Notes under the pieces: generated by a model
The model's input: the letters and a program-made list of their open reading frames with translations, nothing else
What the model was told of the DNA's origin: nothing
Database searches by the model: none
Shown: piece after piece, positions 20,700-29,646 of the stretch
How the letters are laid out: every line of letters starts with the position of its first letter
How positions within the stretch are numbered: position 1 is the stretch's first letter
Assembly: GCA_038141425.1 (NCBI GenBank)
Contig: JAYQIC010000011.1
Span: 372,001 to 436,000 of the forward strand
Reading direction: 5' to 3'
From: UBA7985 sp038141425
Lineage (GTDB): Bacteria > Pseudomonadota > Alphaproteobacteria > UBA7985
DNA: 64,000 bases
Translations under genes and position numbers: made by a program

Positions 20700-20728
20700 C
20701 GTTGTGCCGAGCCCCTGTCCTTTGTCAA
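20700..20728 (-). promoter_or_regulatory. possible promoter of the argD-argF-hslO operon
   Basis: A perfect TTGACA reads on the minus strand from 20728 to 20723, with a 17-base spacer to ACAACG (20705-20700), a weak -10. It would start transcription about 10 bases before the terminator hairpin. Confidence 0.4.
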
Positions 20729-20733
20729 GCGAT

Positions 20734-21443
20734 GACCCCTCTGCAGATTTCGATCCCGACTATGCGTCGGCGCGCCCGCAGGCCGTGGCGAAGCGGACGG
20801 GGACGGTTCGTCACAGGGCCGCCGCCAGGGGCGCAACACGGGGCGCAACACGGGTCGACGGCAGCCGCGTAAACCCCGGAAGATCACCCCGGAATACCTG
20901 CGCCGGGTGGCCCTGCACTACCTCGACCGCTACAGCGCGACCGAAGCCTCCCTGCGCGCGGTGCTGAACCGGCGCATCCGAAAGTCGGCAACGCTGCACG
21001 AGCCTGACCCCGATATTCCGGCCTGGGTCGACGCCCTGCTTGAGGATATGAAGCGGCTGGGTTTCATCAACGATGAGGCCTTTGCCCAGACCCGCGCCGT
21101 CTCCCTGCACCGCAGCGGCAAGTCCGCCCGTGCCATCCGTCAGACGCTGGTAGGCAAGGGCATCCGGGGCGAGGCGCTCGACCGCGCCATGGCGGCGGCG
21201 GCGGACGAGCTGGGGCACGGGGAGGACACCCGCGCCATGGATCGCCGGGCCGGGCTGGAATTTGCCCGGCGGCGGCGGCTCGGGGTGTTCAACCCGCTGA
21301 GCGAGGTCCGGGTTGAGCGCCGTGAAAAGGACATGGCGGCGCTGGCCCGTCGCGGCTTCAGCTACGACATCTGCCTCGCCGTGGTCGAGGCGCGGGACGA
21401 GGACGACCTTCGCGATCGGCTGGATCTGGATCTCGATTTCTGA
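20734..21443 (+). CDS. recX: RecX family regulatory protein (start unresolved)
   Basis: Modulator of RecA filaments. The recognisable part runs from RKPRKITPEYLRRVALHYLDRY to the end, with the three-helix repeats typical of RecX (LGFINDEAFAQTRAVSLHRSGKS; ARRGFSYDICLAVVEA). In this frame the first start codon is GTG 20907, yet coding-like residues continue upstream to the stop ending at 20733 without any start codon. A shift within the G-rich stretch 20793-20803 from the frame of GTG 20704 would supply an acidic N-terminus. The start is therefore uncertain, the identity less so. Confidence 0.75.
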
Positions 21444-21490
21444 TCGCCGCAAATGGCGCGGGGCAGGGCAGGCGTAGGCGAGCGGTGTTG

Positions 21491-21886
21491 TCAGTTGACC
21501 GAGCCGTGCTCGTAGTCGCTGTCCAGCGAGAACGCCGGGATCGCGACCATGAACTTTTCCTGCTCGTCTTCACTCTGGAAGTTGTAGTGCCCGCGCATGA
21601 TGCCGCTGGGGGTGGAGAGCGGGCAGCCGCTCTCGTAGCTGAAGCTCTCACCGGGGGAGATGGTCGGCTGGTCGCCGACCACGCCCGGCCCGCGCACTTC
21701 CTCGACATTGCCGCGCGCGTCGGTGATGTGCCAGTACCGGGAGATCAGCTGCACGGTTTCTTCGCCCTGATTTTCCACAACGATGCGGTAGGCCCAGAAG
21801 AAATGATGCTCTTCGGGCCGGGACTCGCTGTCGACGAAGAAGGGTTCGGCGAGAACCCGGATGTTGCGCGTGATGGCTTCGTACAT
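21491..21886 (-). CDS. apaG: ApaG domain protein
   Basis: A 131-residue single-domain protein with a beta-sandwich fold (F-box-associated ApaG domain). It has RIVVENQGEETVQLISRYWHI, the glycine-rich GPGVVGDQP and SGCPLSTPSGIMRGHY. Its biochemical role is poorly defined. I chose ATG 21886 (MYEAITRNIRV), the family's normal N-terminus. Confidence 0.93.
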   Translation of the reverse strand: MYEAITRNIRVLAEPFFVDSESRPEEHHFFWAYRIVVENQGEETVQLISRYWHITDARGNVEEVRGPGVVGDQPTISPGESFSYESGCPLSTPSGIMRGHYNFQSEDEQEKFMVAIPAFSLDSDYEHGSVN

Positions 21887-22051
21887 GCTCGCCTTGTGCC
21901 TACTTTGGCCCGGTCGGTAAAGGGCGGATTTCCAAAGTTCAGGCAGCAATCGTCTTTCGCCCGCCGCCCGTGGGTCGCAAAACGAAAGACGCTGTTCCCG
22001 GGACATGGTATTCCGACGCCGACTCACAGAAGCCCGGGAGGAGGGGCAGCG

Positions 22052-23046
22052 ATGAAAGTTGGATTTATCGGACTGGGAAATGTCGGCGGGAAACTGTCTG
22101 GCAGCCTGCTGCGCAACGGCTTTGACCTGACGGTGCGCGATCTGGACAAGGACGTGGCCCAGCCCTTCCTCGACAAGGGTGCGCATTGGGCCGAGAGCCC
22201 TAAGGCCATGGCTGAGACGGTCGATATGGTGATCACCTGCCTGCCCTCGCCCGCCGCCAGTGCCGCGGTGATGGAGGCCGAGGACGGCATCCTCGTGGGC
22301 CTGCGCCCGGGCAGCATCTGGGCGGAGATGAGCACCACCGACGAGAGCGAAGTGCGCCGTCTGGGGGCGCTGGTCAAAGCCAAGGGTGCAGAGCCCATCG
22401 ACTGCCCGGTGTCCGGGGCTGTCACCGTGCGGCGACGGGTAACATCTCGATCTTCGCAGGCTGCACGCGTGAGACCTTCGAGCGCGCCTTCCCGGTGATC
22501 CAGTCGTTGGGTCGGCGCATCCTGCACACCGGCGAGCTGGGCAGCGCCAGCATCCTCAAGGTGGTGACCAACTATCTGGCGACCGCCAATCTGGTGACCT
22601 TGAGCGAGGCGCTGGTGACGTGCAAGTTGGCGGGCATGGACCTGAACACGTCCTACGAGGCAATCCGTATTTCCAGCGGCACATCCTTTGTCCACGAAAC
22701 CGAAAGCCAGGTGATCCTGAACGGCTCGCGCGACATCAACTTCACCATGGATCTGGTCAGCAAGGACATCGGCCTGTTCCAGGCCGTGGCCGACCGGGCC
22801 GGGATCGAGCTCGAAATCTCGCCCATGCTGATCGACATCTTCAAGGACGGCGAGGCTCGCTACGGTGCGCGCGAATGGTCGCCCAATATCATCCGGCGGC
22901 TGGAAGAAGCCGCTGGCGTGGAGATCCTTGCCGATGGCTTCCCGGCGGAAATGGTCGACGATGAGCCGGAATATCCGGGCTGGGAAGTCGTGCCTAAGGG
23001 CACCAACCGCACCCCCATGGTCGCGCCCCCAGACGGCGTTGAATAG
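22052..23046 (+). CDS. 3-hydroxyisobutyrate dehydrogenase-like NAD(P) oxidoreductase (frame shift at 22415-22418)
   Basis: Beta-hydroxyacid dehydrogenase family protein of about 331 residues. The N-terminal Rossmann motif is KVGFIGLGNVGGKLSG. The substrate motif IDCPVSGG spans the shift, and the catalytic-lysine region is ILKVVTNYLATANLV. Adding one G at 22415-22418 joins CPVSGG to a stretch reading AATGNISIFAGCTRETFERA. The substrate is unknown; 3-hydroxyisobutyrate, tartronate semialdehyde and others are possible. ATG 22052 follows GGGAGGAGGGG. The next gene overlaps its stop. Confidence 0.87.
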
Positions 23047-23555
23047 TGGCTGCAGACGGCCCTGCCGCTGATCAGACTGCCGCGCCGGGCGTGGCGGTCT
23101 TCGCCCTCGAAGACCCGCGACAGGACGATGTTGCGGCGCTGGTCGCCGAGCTCGACCGGGAAATGCTCGGCGTCTACGACGAAGACGCGGTCTACATGTC
23201 CAGCGTCGATGATCTGGCGACCGACTATGTGCATTTTCTGGTCGCCCGGTATCAGGGGCATGCGGTGGGCTGCGGCGCGCTGGTGGTCAAGGACCTCGAC
23301 TGGGGCGAGCTCAAGCGCATGTACGTTCGACCCGTGGCCCGCGGCAAAGGGCTGGGGCGGGCGATCCTCGAGAACCTGCTGGATATGGCGCAGCGGCGCG
23401 ATCTGGCTTTCGTGCGGTTGGAAACCGGGCTGAAGCTCGAAGCCGCCGTGGAGCTGTACCGGGAAAAGGGCTTTGTTGAGCGCGACGCCTTCGGGGACTA
23501 TCTCGGCGATGATGCGCCGGAAAGCCTGTTCATGGAGCTCTCGCTCAGGGGCTGA
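23046..23555 (+). CDS. GNAT family N-acetyltransferase
   Basis: A 169-residue acyltransferase with the acetyl-CoA loop VRPVARGKGLGRAILENLL and the beta-bulge region LKRMYVRP before it. The C-terminal ELYREKGFVERDAFGDYL is typical of GNAT proteins. GTG 23046 overlaps the preceding TAG by one base, so it is translationally coupled to the dehydrogenase. The substrate is unknown. Confidence 0.85.
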   Translation: MAADGPAADQTAAPGVAVFALEDPRQDDVAALVAELDREMLGVYDEDAVYMSSVDDLATDYVHFLVARYQGHAVGCGALVVKDLDWGELKRMYVRPVARGKGLGRAILENLLDMAQRRDLAFVRLETGLKLEAAVELYREKGFVERDAFGDYLGDDAPESLFMELSLRG

Positions 23556-23620
23556 CTACGCCCGCAGCCTGATCATTCGCCCGAGGGTGGTCACGCGGCC
23601 TGAATCGGCGCGCGATGGCT

Positions 23621-24277
23621 TTAGCCGGGGAACTTACGCTGCGAGCGTTTGACCCGGGTGTCGAGCATGGACAGCACGCTGCGCACGCCGCCGTTGCGAT
23701 AGGAATCGCGGAACGAGGCGCGGAAATCTGACACCAGATTGAGCCCGAAAATCGAGACGTTGGAGACCTTGAGCACGCCGCCATCGTCGATCACGGTCCA
23801 GTCGACACGGTAGGTCGTACCCTGCGCCACGACTGTGGTTTCCATAATCGTCGCCGTGTTCGACCGATTGGGACGAACCCGGTTTACCACGAACGAGGTG
23901 TTGGGCTCGTAGACCGAGAAAATGTCGAGCAGAAACTCGGATGCGGCCTGCTCGGTCAGGGCAAAGTAGGCTTCGAGCTCCTCGTCGTCGAATTCGCGTA
24001 GCATGGCACCCCCAGCGCGCACCGCCATGTCTTTGGTGGCGAAGCGCAGCCGGGTGACGTCGCGCGCCCAGGCCCGGCGGGAGCCCCAATCGCGGCTGCG
24101 ACCGTTGAGCGACCCGAACAGGTTGAAGGCATCCCCGGCGATGCGAAGGATGATCTCCGCCGGGTCTTCATCGGACTGGGCGAACAGGGTTCCGGGCGTC
24201 AAACCGAGGGCGAGTACGCTGCCCACACCAGCTTTGAGGGCAAAGCGGCGGGTTACGTCAGCGGACTTTTGCATCAT
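23621..24277 (-). CDS. MlaC/Ttg2D family phospholipid-binding protein
   Basis: A 218-residue exported protein with a twin-arginine-like signal (TRRFALKAGVGSVLALGL). The mature part matches the MlaC fold: LTEQAASEFLLDIFSVYE, VVAQGTTYRVDWTVIDDGG and VSIFGLNLVSDFRASF. MlaC shuttles phospholipids across the periplasm. The other mla genes are not adjacent, so it may instead serve another lipid, as HpnM does in hopanoid producers. The start ATG 24277 has AGGA 5 bases upstream. Confidence 0.83.
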   Translation of the reverse strand: MMQKSADVTRRFALKAGVGSVLALGLTPGTLFAQSDEDPAEIILRIAGDAFNLFGSLNGRSRDWGSRRAWARDVTRLRFATKDMAVRAGGAMLREFDDEELEAYFALTEQAASEFLLDIFSVYEPNTSFVVNRVRPNRSNTATIMETTVVAQGTTYRVDWTVIDDGGVLKVSNVSIFGLNLVSDFRASFRDSYRNGGVRSVLSMLDTRVKRSQRKFPG

Positions 24278-24427
24278 GAATTCCTGAATGATCGATCAAA
24301 TACGGGCTTGGGTGCTGGACCAGCGCCGGTTTCAGTCCGGCTTATAAGAAATCTAATCTGCACCTCTTGTTTGGCAATTTCGAGATTAGCTGAATCTGCT
24401 GTCAAAGCGAAGTCTCGCCGTGCTTCA

Positions 24428-25108
24428 TCATGTAACGGCGTGTTTCCAGACCTGCAGGATGGCGGTGGCTTCGGCGGTCGGGTCGGATGCCCGGGACAGG
24501 GCGCTGACCACGGCGACGCCCGCAATCCCCGTCCGGGCCAGCGCAGGAGCGCGGTCGCGGTCGATGCCGCCGATGGCGACGGCGGGTAGGCTCAGGCCGC
24601 CAACGAGCGTCGCGATGCCCTCTGGCCCCAGCGCCTGCCCTGCGTCAGCCTTGGTCGCGGTGGCAAAGGCCGGGCCGACCCCGATGTAGTCGAGCGCGTC
24701 TGGCGCCCGGGCCTGCAGCGCCAGCAGGCGGGCGCGTTCTGCGCCGGTGCCGACCGACCAGCCGATGATCGCTGCCGGTCCCAGTCGCGCCCGTGCGGTT
24801 TCCGGGTCGAGGTCATCCTGTCCCAGATGCACACCTTCGGCCTGCAGAGCTGCGGCGAGGTCGACATCGTCGTTGATCAGCAGCGGCGCGCCGGCAGCGC
24901 GCGCGGCATCCAGCACCGGGGCGCAGGCGCTCACCCGTTCGGCCAAAGGCGCGCTGGCCAGCGCGGTCTTGTCCCGCCATTGCAGGCAGGTCGCCCCACC
25001 GCGCAGCACAGCCTCGGCCAGCCCGGCCGCCGACCAGCCCTCGGCGAGGTCCTGCGGGCCGAATATGGCATAGAGGCGCAGGGTCTCGGGGCTAAGCCGC
25101 TGCGGCAT
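24428..25108 (-). CDS. thiE: thiamine phosphate synthase
   Basis: A 226-residue TIM-barrel enzyme that joins HMP-PP and thiazole phosphate into thiamin phosphate. It has GGATCLQWRDK, LLINDDVDLA, GVHLGQDDL, the DYIGVGPAFATATKADAG loop and PAVAIGGI. It overlaps thiM by 17 bases and is the last gene of the riboswitch operon. Confidence 0.94.
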   Translation of the reverse strand: MPQRLSPETLRLYAIFGPQDLAEGWSAAGLAEAVLRGGATCLQWRDKTALASAPLAERVSACAPVLDAARAAGAPLLINDDVDLAAALQAEGVHLGQDDLDPETARARLGPAAIIGWSVGTGAERARLLALQARAPDALDYIGVGPAFATATKADAGQALGPEGIATLVGGLSLPAVAIGGIDRDRAPALARTGIAGVAVVSALSRASDPTAEATAILQVWKHAVT

Positions 25109-25858
25109 GGAGCGCGTCCAGAAAGGCGGTGCGGAAGCTGCCCGGCCCCTTGGTGGTCGCGGCGGCGTGGTCGCCCGCGCCGCTCATCAGGTGCAGGGCG
25201 GCGACAGCCGCGTCGAAGGGATCGTCGGCAACCGCGAGAAAGGCTGCGCACAGCGCGCTGGCGACGCAGCCCATGCCCGTCACCCGCGCCATCATCGGGT
25301 CCCCCCCGGTCAGGCGCACCACGCGGCTGCCGGAGACTACGAAATCGGTGGCGCCGGTCAGCGCAACCACGGCCCCGTGCTTTTCGGCCAGTATTTTGGC
25401 CACCCCGGCGGCTTCTTCGGCGCTGGCGAGGCTGTCGACGCCTTCGACCAACCCGGCCTGCCCGGCCAGCGCGAGCACCTCACCGGCGTTAGCACGGATG
25501 ATTGCGGGTCCGGGCTTGGAGGCCAGCAGGCTCGCGGCGATCTGGTTTCGAAGTCGTGAGGCGCCTGCGCCCACGGGGTCGAATACCCAGCCGCGGCCCT
25601 TGGCGTTCTTGTCACTTTTGGCACCGGTGATGGCGGCCGCGTAGGGCTCAGCCGACTGAGGTACGCCGATGTTGATCAACAGGCTGGCGGCCTTGGCGCT
25701 GACTTCGGCAATTTCGTCTCGGCCGGTGGCCATGATCGGCCGCGCCGAGACAGCGTTGAGTGCGTCGGCGACGAACAGTTGCGTGACCGGGTTGGTCACA
25801 GCGTGCACCAGCGGGCGCTCGGTCCGCAGGCGGGGAGCAGTGTGGCGACGGCAGACAT
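25092..25858 (-). CDS. thiM: hydroxyethylthiazole kinase (frame shift at 25832-25835)
   Basis: Salvage kinase phosphorylating 4-methyl-5-hydroxyethylthiazole. It has LINIGVPQ, GWVFDPVGAGASRLR, ANAGEVLAL and the catalytic region TGGDPMMARVTGMGCVASAL. From ATG 25858 the frame reads MSAVATLL, then shifts. One extra C at 25832-25835 would continue as RLRTERPLVHAVTN, the family N-terminus. Without it the first frame-internal start is near 25808. Confidence 0.9.
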
Positions 25859-25943
25859 CAGCGTTTCATCCCTCGTTCGATTTCTGGTTGGCACCCGGTT
25901 CCGCATGGTGTTTCGGTTCGCTCGCCGTGGCTTGTCTCTGGCT

Positions 25944-27035
25944 TCACCCCTGATTGAGCCGCCCCCAGCCCGACAGCGCGTCCAGTGCGCTGCGGTAGGA
26001 GGCGTCGACCCGGCGGGTCATGGCGTCCGTGTCGGCGTAGTCGGCCAGCACCTCGACCGACGCCGCGCGGGCGGCCTCGACGATATCGCCGGGCAGGGCT
26101 TCGATGCGGGTGCTGCCTTCCCGCAGGGCGGCGAGCGCCTGCGCATTGAACCAGGTCGCCTCAGCCAGTCCGGCGTCGTTCTCGGCGTCGCAGGCATTGC
26201 GGACCGCCGCGCGCAGGTCGTCGCTCAGGCTGGCCCACAGGTTGGCGTTGATCAGGGCTTCGGCGGTGCCGTTGGGCTTGTTGAAGCCGGGGAAGTAGTA
26301 GTGCGCCGCGACCTGATCGAAGCCGAGGCTGCGGTCGGAGAACGGACCGAGGAACTCGACAGCGTCGATCACGCCGGTCTGCAGGGCGCTGAAGATCTCG
26401 GTCGGGGGCAGGGTGACGGTGGTGGCACCCAGCCGGCGGTAGATTTCGCCGCCCAGCCCGGCGGTGCGGATCTTCACTCCGCTGAGCGAGGCCAGCGACT
26501 GCAGCGGCGCCTTGAACCAGCCCGCCATATTGGCCCCGGCGTTCCCGGCCATGAGCGGCTTGACCTCCAGCGGGGCGTAGGCCTCGTCCCAGAGCGCCTG
26601 CCCACCGCCAAAGCGCACCCACGCGCTGTGCGCCTGCGGTGACAGGCCGAAGGGCATGGTGGTGAAGTAGCTTGCAGCGGGCACCCGCCCCGCCCAGAAG
26701 AACGAGGCCGTATGCGCCATCTCCGCCGCGCCATCAATAACCGCGTCGAGCACGCCGAAGGGCGAGGTCAGCTCGCCCGCGCCCAGCACACGTACCTCGA
26801 TCTTGCCGTCGGTAGCAGCGGTGATCCGCGCCGCGAGGCGGTCGGCCGTGGTGCCGGGCCCGGCGCTGCCCTTGGCCCAGGAGGTGACCAGGCGCCAGCG
26901 CTGCAGACCCTGCGCGATTGCCGGAGTGGCGAGGGCGCCAGTGGCTGCAGCGGCTACCGTGGCTGCAGCGGCGCTTGCCCCGGTTCCGACACCTAGGGCG
27001 GCTTGCTTGAGAAAGCGACGGCGGCTGTGTTTCAT
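25944..27035 (-). CDS. TRAP-type (DctP family) substrate-binding protein under TPP riboswitch control
   Basis: A 363-residue periplasmic binding protein. It has a twin-arginine signal (SRRRFLKQAALG, cleavage near ATPAIAQG) and the DctP fold: WRLVTSWAKGSAGPGTTADRL, MPFGLSPQAHSAWV and VIDAVEFLGPFSDRSLGF. It is first in an operon with thiM and thiE, and its ribosome site lies inside the TPP aptamer. An uptake role for a thiamin precursor such as the thiazole alcohol is therefore inferred. No DctQ/DctM membrane subunit is adjacent. Confidence 0.88.
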   Translation of the reverse strand: MKHSRRRFLKQAALGVGTGASAAAATVAAAATGALATPAIAQGLQRWRLVTSWAKGSAGPGTTADRLAARITAATDGKIEVRVLGAGELTSPFGVLDAVIDGAAEMAHTASFFWAGRVPAASYFTTMPFGLSPQAHSAWVRFGGGQALWDEAYAPLEVKPLMAGNAGANMAGWFKAPLQSLASLSGVKIRTAGLGGEIYRRLGATTVTLPPTEIFSALQTGVIDAVEFLGPFSDRSLGFDQVAAHYYFPGFNKPNGTAEALINANLWASLSDDLRAAVRNACDAENDAGLAEATWFNAQALAALREGSTRIEALPGDIVEAARAASVEVLADYADTDAMTRRVDASYRSALDALSGWGRLNQG

Positions 27036-27041
27036 GATGAT

Positions 27042-27132
27042 GGGTCTCCCTCCGCTGGTATGATCCAGATCCGGTTCGATGGGTATGATCTCAGCCGCTG
27101 GCCCTCGACGGACGGGGCGGCACCCCAGACCC
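27042..27132 (-). promoter_or_regulatory. TPP (THI-element) riboswitch
   Basis: On the minus strand the conserved blocks appear in order: GGGGTGCC, CTGAGA (27094-27089), ATACCC, ACCGGATCTGGAT and ATACCAGCGGAGGGA. Helix P1 is GGGTCT (27132-27127) with AGACCC (27047-27042). The 3' strand carries GGAGGGAG, 7-14 bases before ATG 27035. Ligand binding would therefore hide the ribosome site, a translational off-switch. It controls the binding protein, thiM and thiE. Confidence 0.95.
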
Positions 27133-27312
27133 GCCTGAAATGACAGTCCGGCGCCGCGAAGTCAAACGGCGTGAGGGGTCGGCCCCCGGGCTCGAAATCG
27201 AAGGTCGGGTGCGGCACGCAAGGCTGTGCGACGGCATCCGCCGCTTGCGGGGACGTCGGTGGCGCTAAACTGCGCTGAATTTTGTCCAGCCCGTGCCAAA
27301 GGAAACCTCGTC

Positions 27313-28515
27313 ATGGCCCTGATCGCTGACCGCATGAGCCGTATCAAACCCTCCGCCACCATGGCTGTCACCCAGAAGGCGCAGGAGATGCGCGCTGCTG
27401 GCCACAATGTCATCGGCCTCGGCGCGGGTGAGCCGGACTTTGACACGCCGGATAACATCAAGAACGCTGCCAAGGCTGCGCTCGATGCGGGCAAGACTAA
27501 GTACGCCCCGGTTGGTGGTCTGCCCGGGCTGCGGGAGGCGATTGCGCGCAAGTTCCAACGCGAGAACGGTCTGGCCTACGATGCTGCCAACATCACCATC
27601 GCCAACGGTGGCAAGCAGATCATTTTCGACGCCCTGCTGGCGACCTTGAACGAAGGCGATGAAGTGCTGATCCCGGCGCCCTACTGGGTGTCCTACCCCG
27701 ACATGACCTTGCTCGCCGGCGGAGAGCCGCGGTTCGTCGAGGGTGGCGAAGACACGGGCTTCAAGATTACGCCCGAGGCACTGGATGCTGCGATCACGCC
27801 GCAGACCAAGTGGCTGATCCTGAATTCACCAAACAACCCGACCGGTTCGGCCTACCACCGGGACGAGCTGGCCGGGCTGGGAGCGGTACTGGAGCGGCAC
27901 CCGCACGTCTGGGTCATGACCGACGATATGTACGAGCACCTCGTCTACGACGATTTCGAGTTCACCACGATCGCGCAGGTGACGCCATCGCTGTTCGACC
28001 GCACGCTGACCATGAACGGCGTTTCCAAGGCCTACGCCATGACCGGCTGGCGGGTTGGCTACGCGGCGGGACCGGCCGAGCTGATCAAGGCGATGAACAA
28101 GGTCCGCTCGCAGTCGACCTCGGGGGCTGGGACGATCTCGCAGGAGGCGTCGATCGAGGCGCTCGACGGACCGCAGGAGTTTCTTGGCGAGCGGGCGGCC
28201 GTGTTCCGCCAGCGTCGGGATCTGGTGGTTGACCGGCTGAACATGTGCGCAGGGCTGAGCTGCCGCCGGCCGGAGGGGGCATTCTACGTGTTTGCATCCT
28301 GCGCCGGGACCATCGGCAAGAAGGCGCCGTCGGGGGCGACGATCGAGACCGATCTGGATTTCGCGGCTTTTTTGCTGGACGAGGCGCAGGTCGCCGTGGT
28401 GCCGGGCAGCGCCTTTGGGCTGTCGCCGTACTTCCGAGTCTCCTACGCAACCTCGACGGAGGCGCTGGAAGAGGCCTGTGACCGCATCGAGGCGGCCTGT
28501 GCCAAGCTCATTTAG
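27313..28515 (+). CDS. aspC: aspartate/tyrosine-type aminotransferase, class I
   Basis: A 400-residue PLP aminotransferase of the alphaproteobacterial AatA type (subgroup I-gamma). It has GLGAGEPDFDTPDNIK, ILNSPNNPTGSAY, the PLP lysine in NGVSKAYAMTGWRVGY and the C-terminal FRVSYATS. I chose ATG 27313 (MALIADRMSRI), the family's normal start. It is divergent from the thiamin operon. It may also act on aromatic acids or prephenate. Confidence 0.92.
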   Translation: MALIADRMSRIKPSATMAVTQKAQEMRAAGHNVIGLGAGEPDFDTPDNIKNAAKAALDAGKTKYAPVGGLPGLREAIARKFQRENGLAYDAANITIANGGKQIIFDALLATLNEGDEVLIPAPYWVSYPDMTLLAGGEPRFVEGGEDTGFKITPEALDAAITPQTKWLILNSPNNPTGSAYHRDELAGLGAVLERHPHVWVMTDDMYEHLVYDDFEFTTIAQVTPSLFDRTLTMNGVSKAYAMTGWRVGYAAGPAELIKAMNKVRSQSTSGAGTISQEASIEALDGPQEFLGERAAVFRQRRDLVVDRLNMCAGLSCRRPEGAFYVFASCAGTIGKKAPSGATIETDLDFAAFLLDEAQVAVVPGSAFGLSPYFRVSYATSTEALEEACDRIEAACAKLI

Positions 28516-28532
28516 CCCAGCGGACCACGGTT

Positions 28533-28956
28533 GCGGGCTCGATTTGACGCCGCTTCGCGGCTTTCAAATCTCCCACGCGCAATCAAACCGGACAGGCCGC
28601 GCTGCACGCGGCCTGACGTCTTTTCGCATTTTCTATGAAAATGCGCGTGGGGAGGGCCGAAGGCTGCGAAGCGGCCAAGGCCCGAGCGCGCCACTTATCA
28701 GTCGACAATCAACACTCAATACGCTCCGCTTTGCATATTTTTTAGCTATTGCGCGACGCTTGACCCCGCCGCGCGAAGCGCGGTCGGGGACAAGTCGGCG
28801 CAACCTTGCTTCAGCGAAGAACTCCAACGCGCTCACAGCGGAGCGTTTTGAGCGCAAGGGAATACGTCGCTCACAGCGAAGCGTTTTGAGCGCCATGTAA
28901 AAGAAGTTGCGCGTGGTAGATTTGTAAGCCGCGAAGCGGCGTCAAATCGAGCCCGC
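28533..28956. repeat. composite dispersed repeat, copy A, with 50-bp terminal inverted repeats
   Basis: It fills most of the gap between aspC and marR (28516-29002). The left end (28533-28582) and the inverted right end (28907-28956) match at 48 of 50 positions. Inside are several perfect hairpins, for example GCATTTTC/GAAAATGC (28626-28644) and CCGCGCG/CGCGCGG-type stems near 28768-28783. There are also two GCTCACAGCG(G/A)AGCGTTTTGAGC units (28831-28892). Module I (28537-28693) and module II (28750-28803) recur in copies B and C. No credible coding sequence or transposase is present, and no target duplication is seen. It is MITE-like. Confidence 0.85.
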
Positions 28957-29002
28957 CACCACCAGCGGTTTGCCACGCTGAGCCCGGCCTGAGCCTGCTT
29001 TT

Positions 29003-29524
29003 TCAGCGCGCGCGCTTGCGGCGGTTGAAGCGAGCGCTGTCTTCTTCATTCATGATTGCCAGCATCACGCGCCTGAAGCCTTCGAGCCGCTCCGTTCCGG
29101 CCTCCCTGAACGCCTCGCGCAGCAACCGGCGCTGCGCCTCGATCAGTTCCTGCAGCAACGCGTCACCCTGCCCCGACAGCCTCAGCAACCGCTGTCGACG
29201 GTCGACTGCGCCCACTTCCTGCACCACCAGACCCAGATCGATCAGCCGACGCAACACCCGCGCCAGGCTCTGCTTGGTGATGTTGAGGGTATCGAGCAGG
29301 TGGCCGACGGTGACATCCTGCCCCGTGCCGACGAAATAGAGTGCCCGGTGGTGGGCCCGCCCCAGATCGTGGTGCTCGAGGATGCGGTCGGCGACATCGG
29401 TGAAGTCGCGGTAGGCGAAGAACATCAGCTCGATGGCTTCGTTGGCCGCCGAGTCCAGCGACGCCCCGCACCGGGGGCTGTCGGACGCAGTCAGGGCGTC
29501 GGCGTCGGGCGCGTTATCAGACAA
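29003..29524 (-). CDS. MarR family transcriptional regulator
   Basis: A 173-residue winged-helix protein. The DNA-binding core runs LGRAHHRALYFVG ... TVGHLLDTLNITKQSLARVLRRL, with the wing at VVQEVGAVDRRQRLL. The C-terminus is basic (RFNRRKRAR). It is divergent from ilvE across 122 bases, an arrangement seen in related bacteria, so it may regulate ilvE or itself. The ligand is unknown. Confidence 0.9.
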   Translation of the reverse strand: MSDNAPDADALTASDSPRCGASLDSAANEAIELMFFAYRDFTDVADRILEHHDLGRAHHRALYFVGTGQDVTVGHLLDTLNITKQSLARVLRRLIDLGLVVQEVGAVDRRQRLLRLSGQGDALLQELIEAQRRLLREAFREAGTERLEGFRRVMLAIMNEEDSARFNRRKRAR

Positions 29525-29646
29525 GCTCGGGTCCAGTACTCGTTAAGCTCGGCAAAATATGTCAGGACTGTTGACTTAAATCCAGCCCCCGTTATCCGCG
29601 AAAGAGGCGCTGATGGTGGCGCCCAGGCCTTAGTGGAGTCTTCAGT

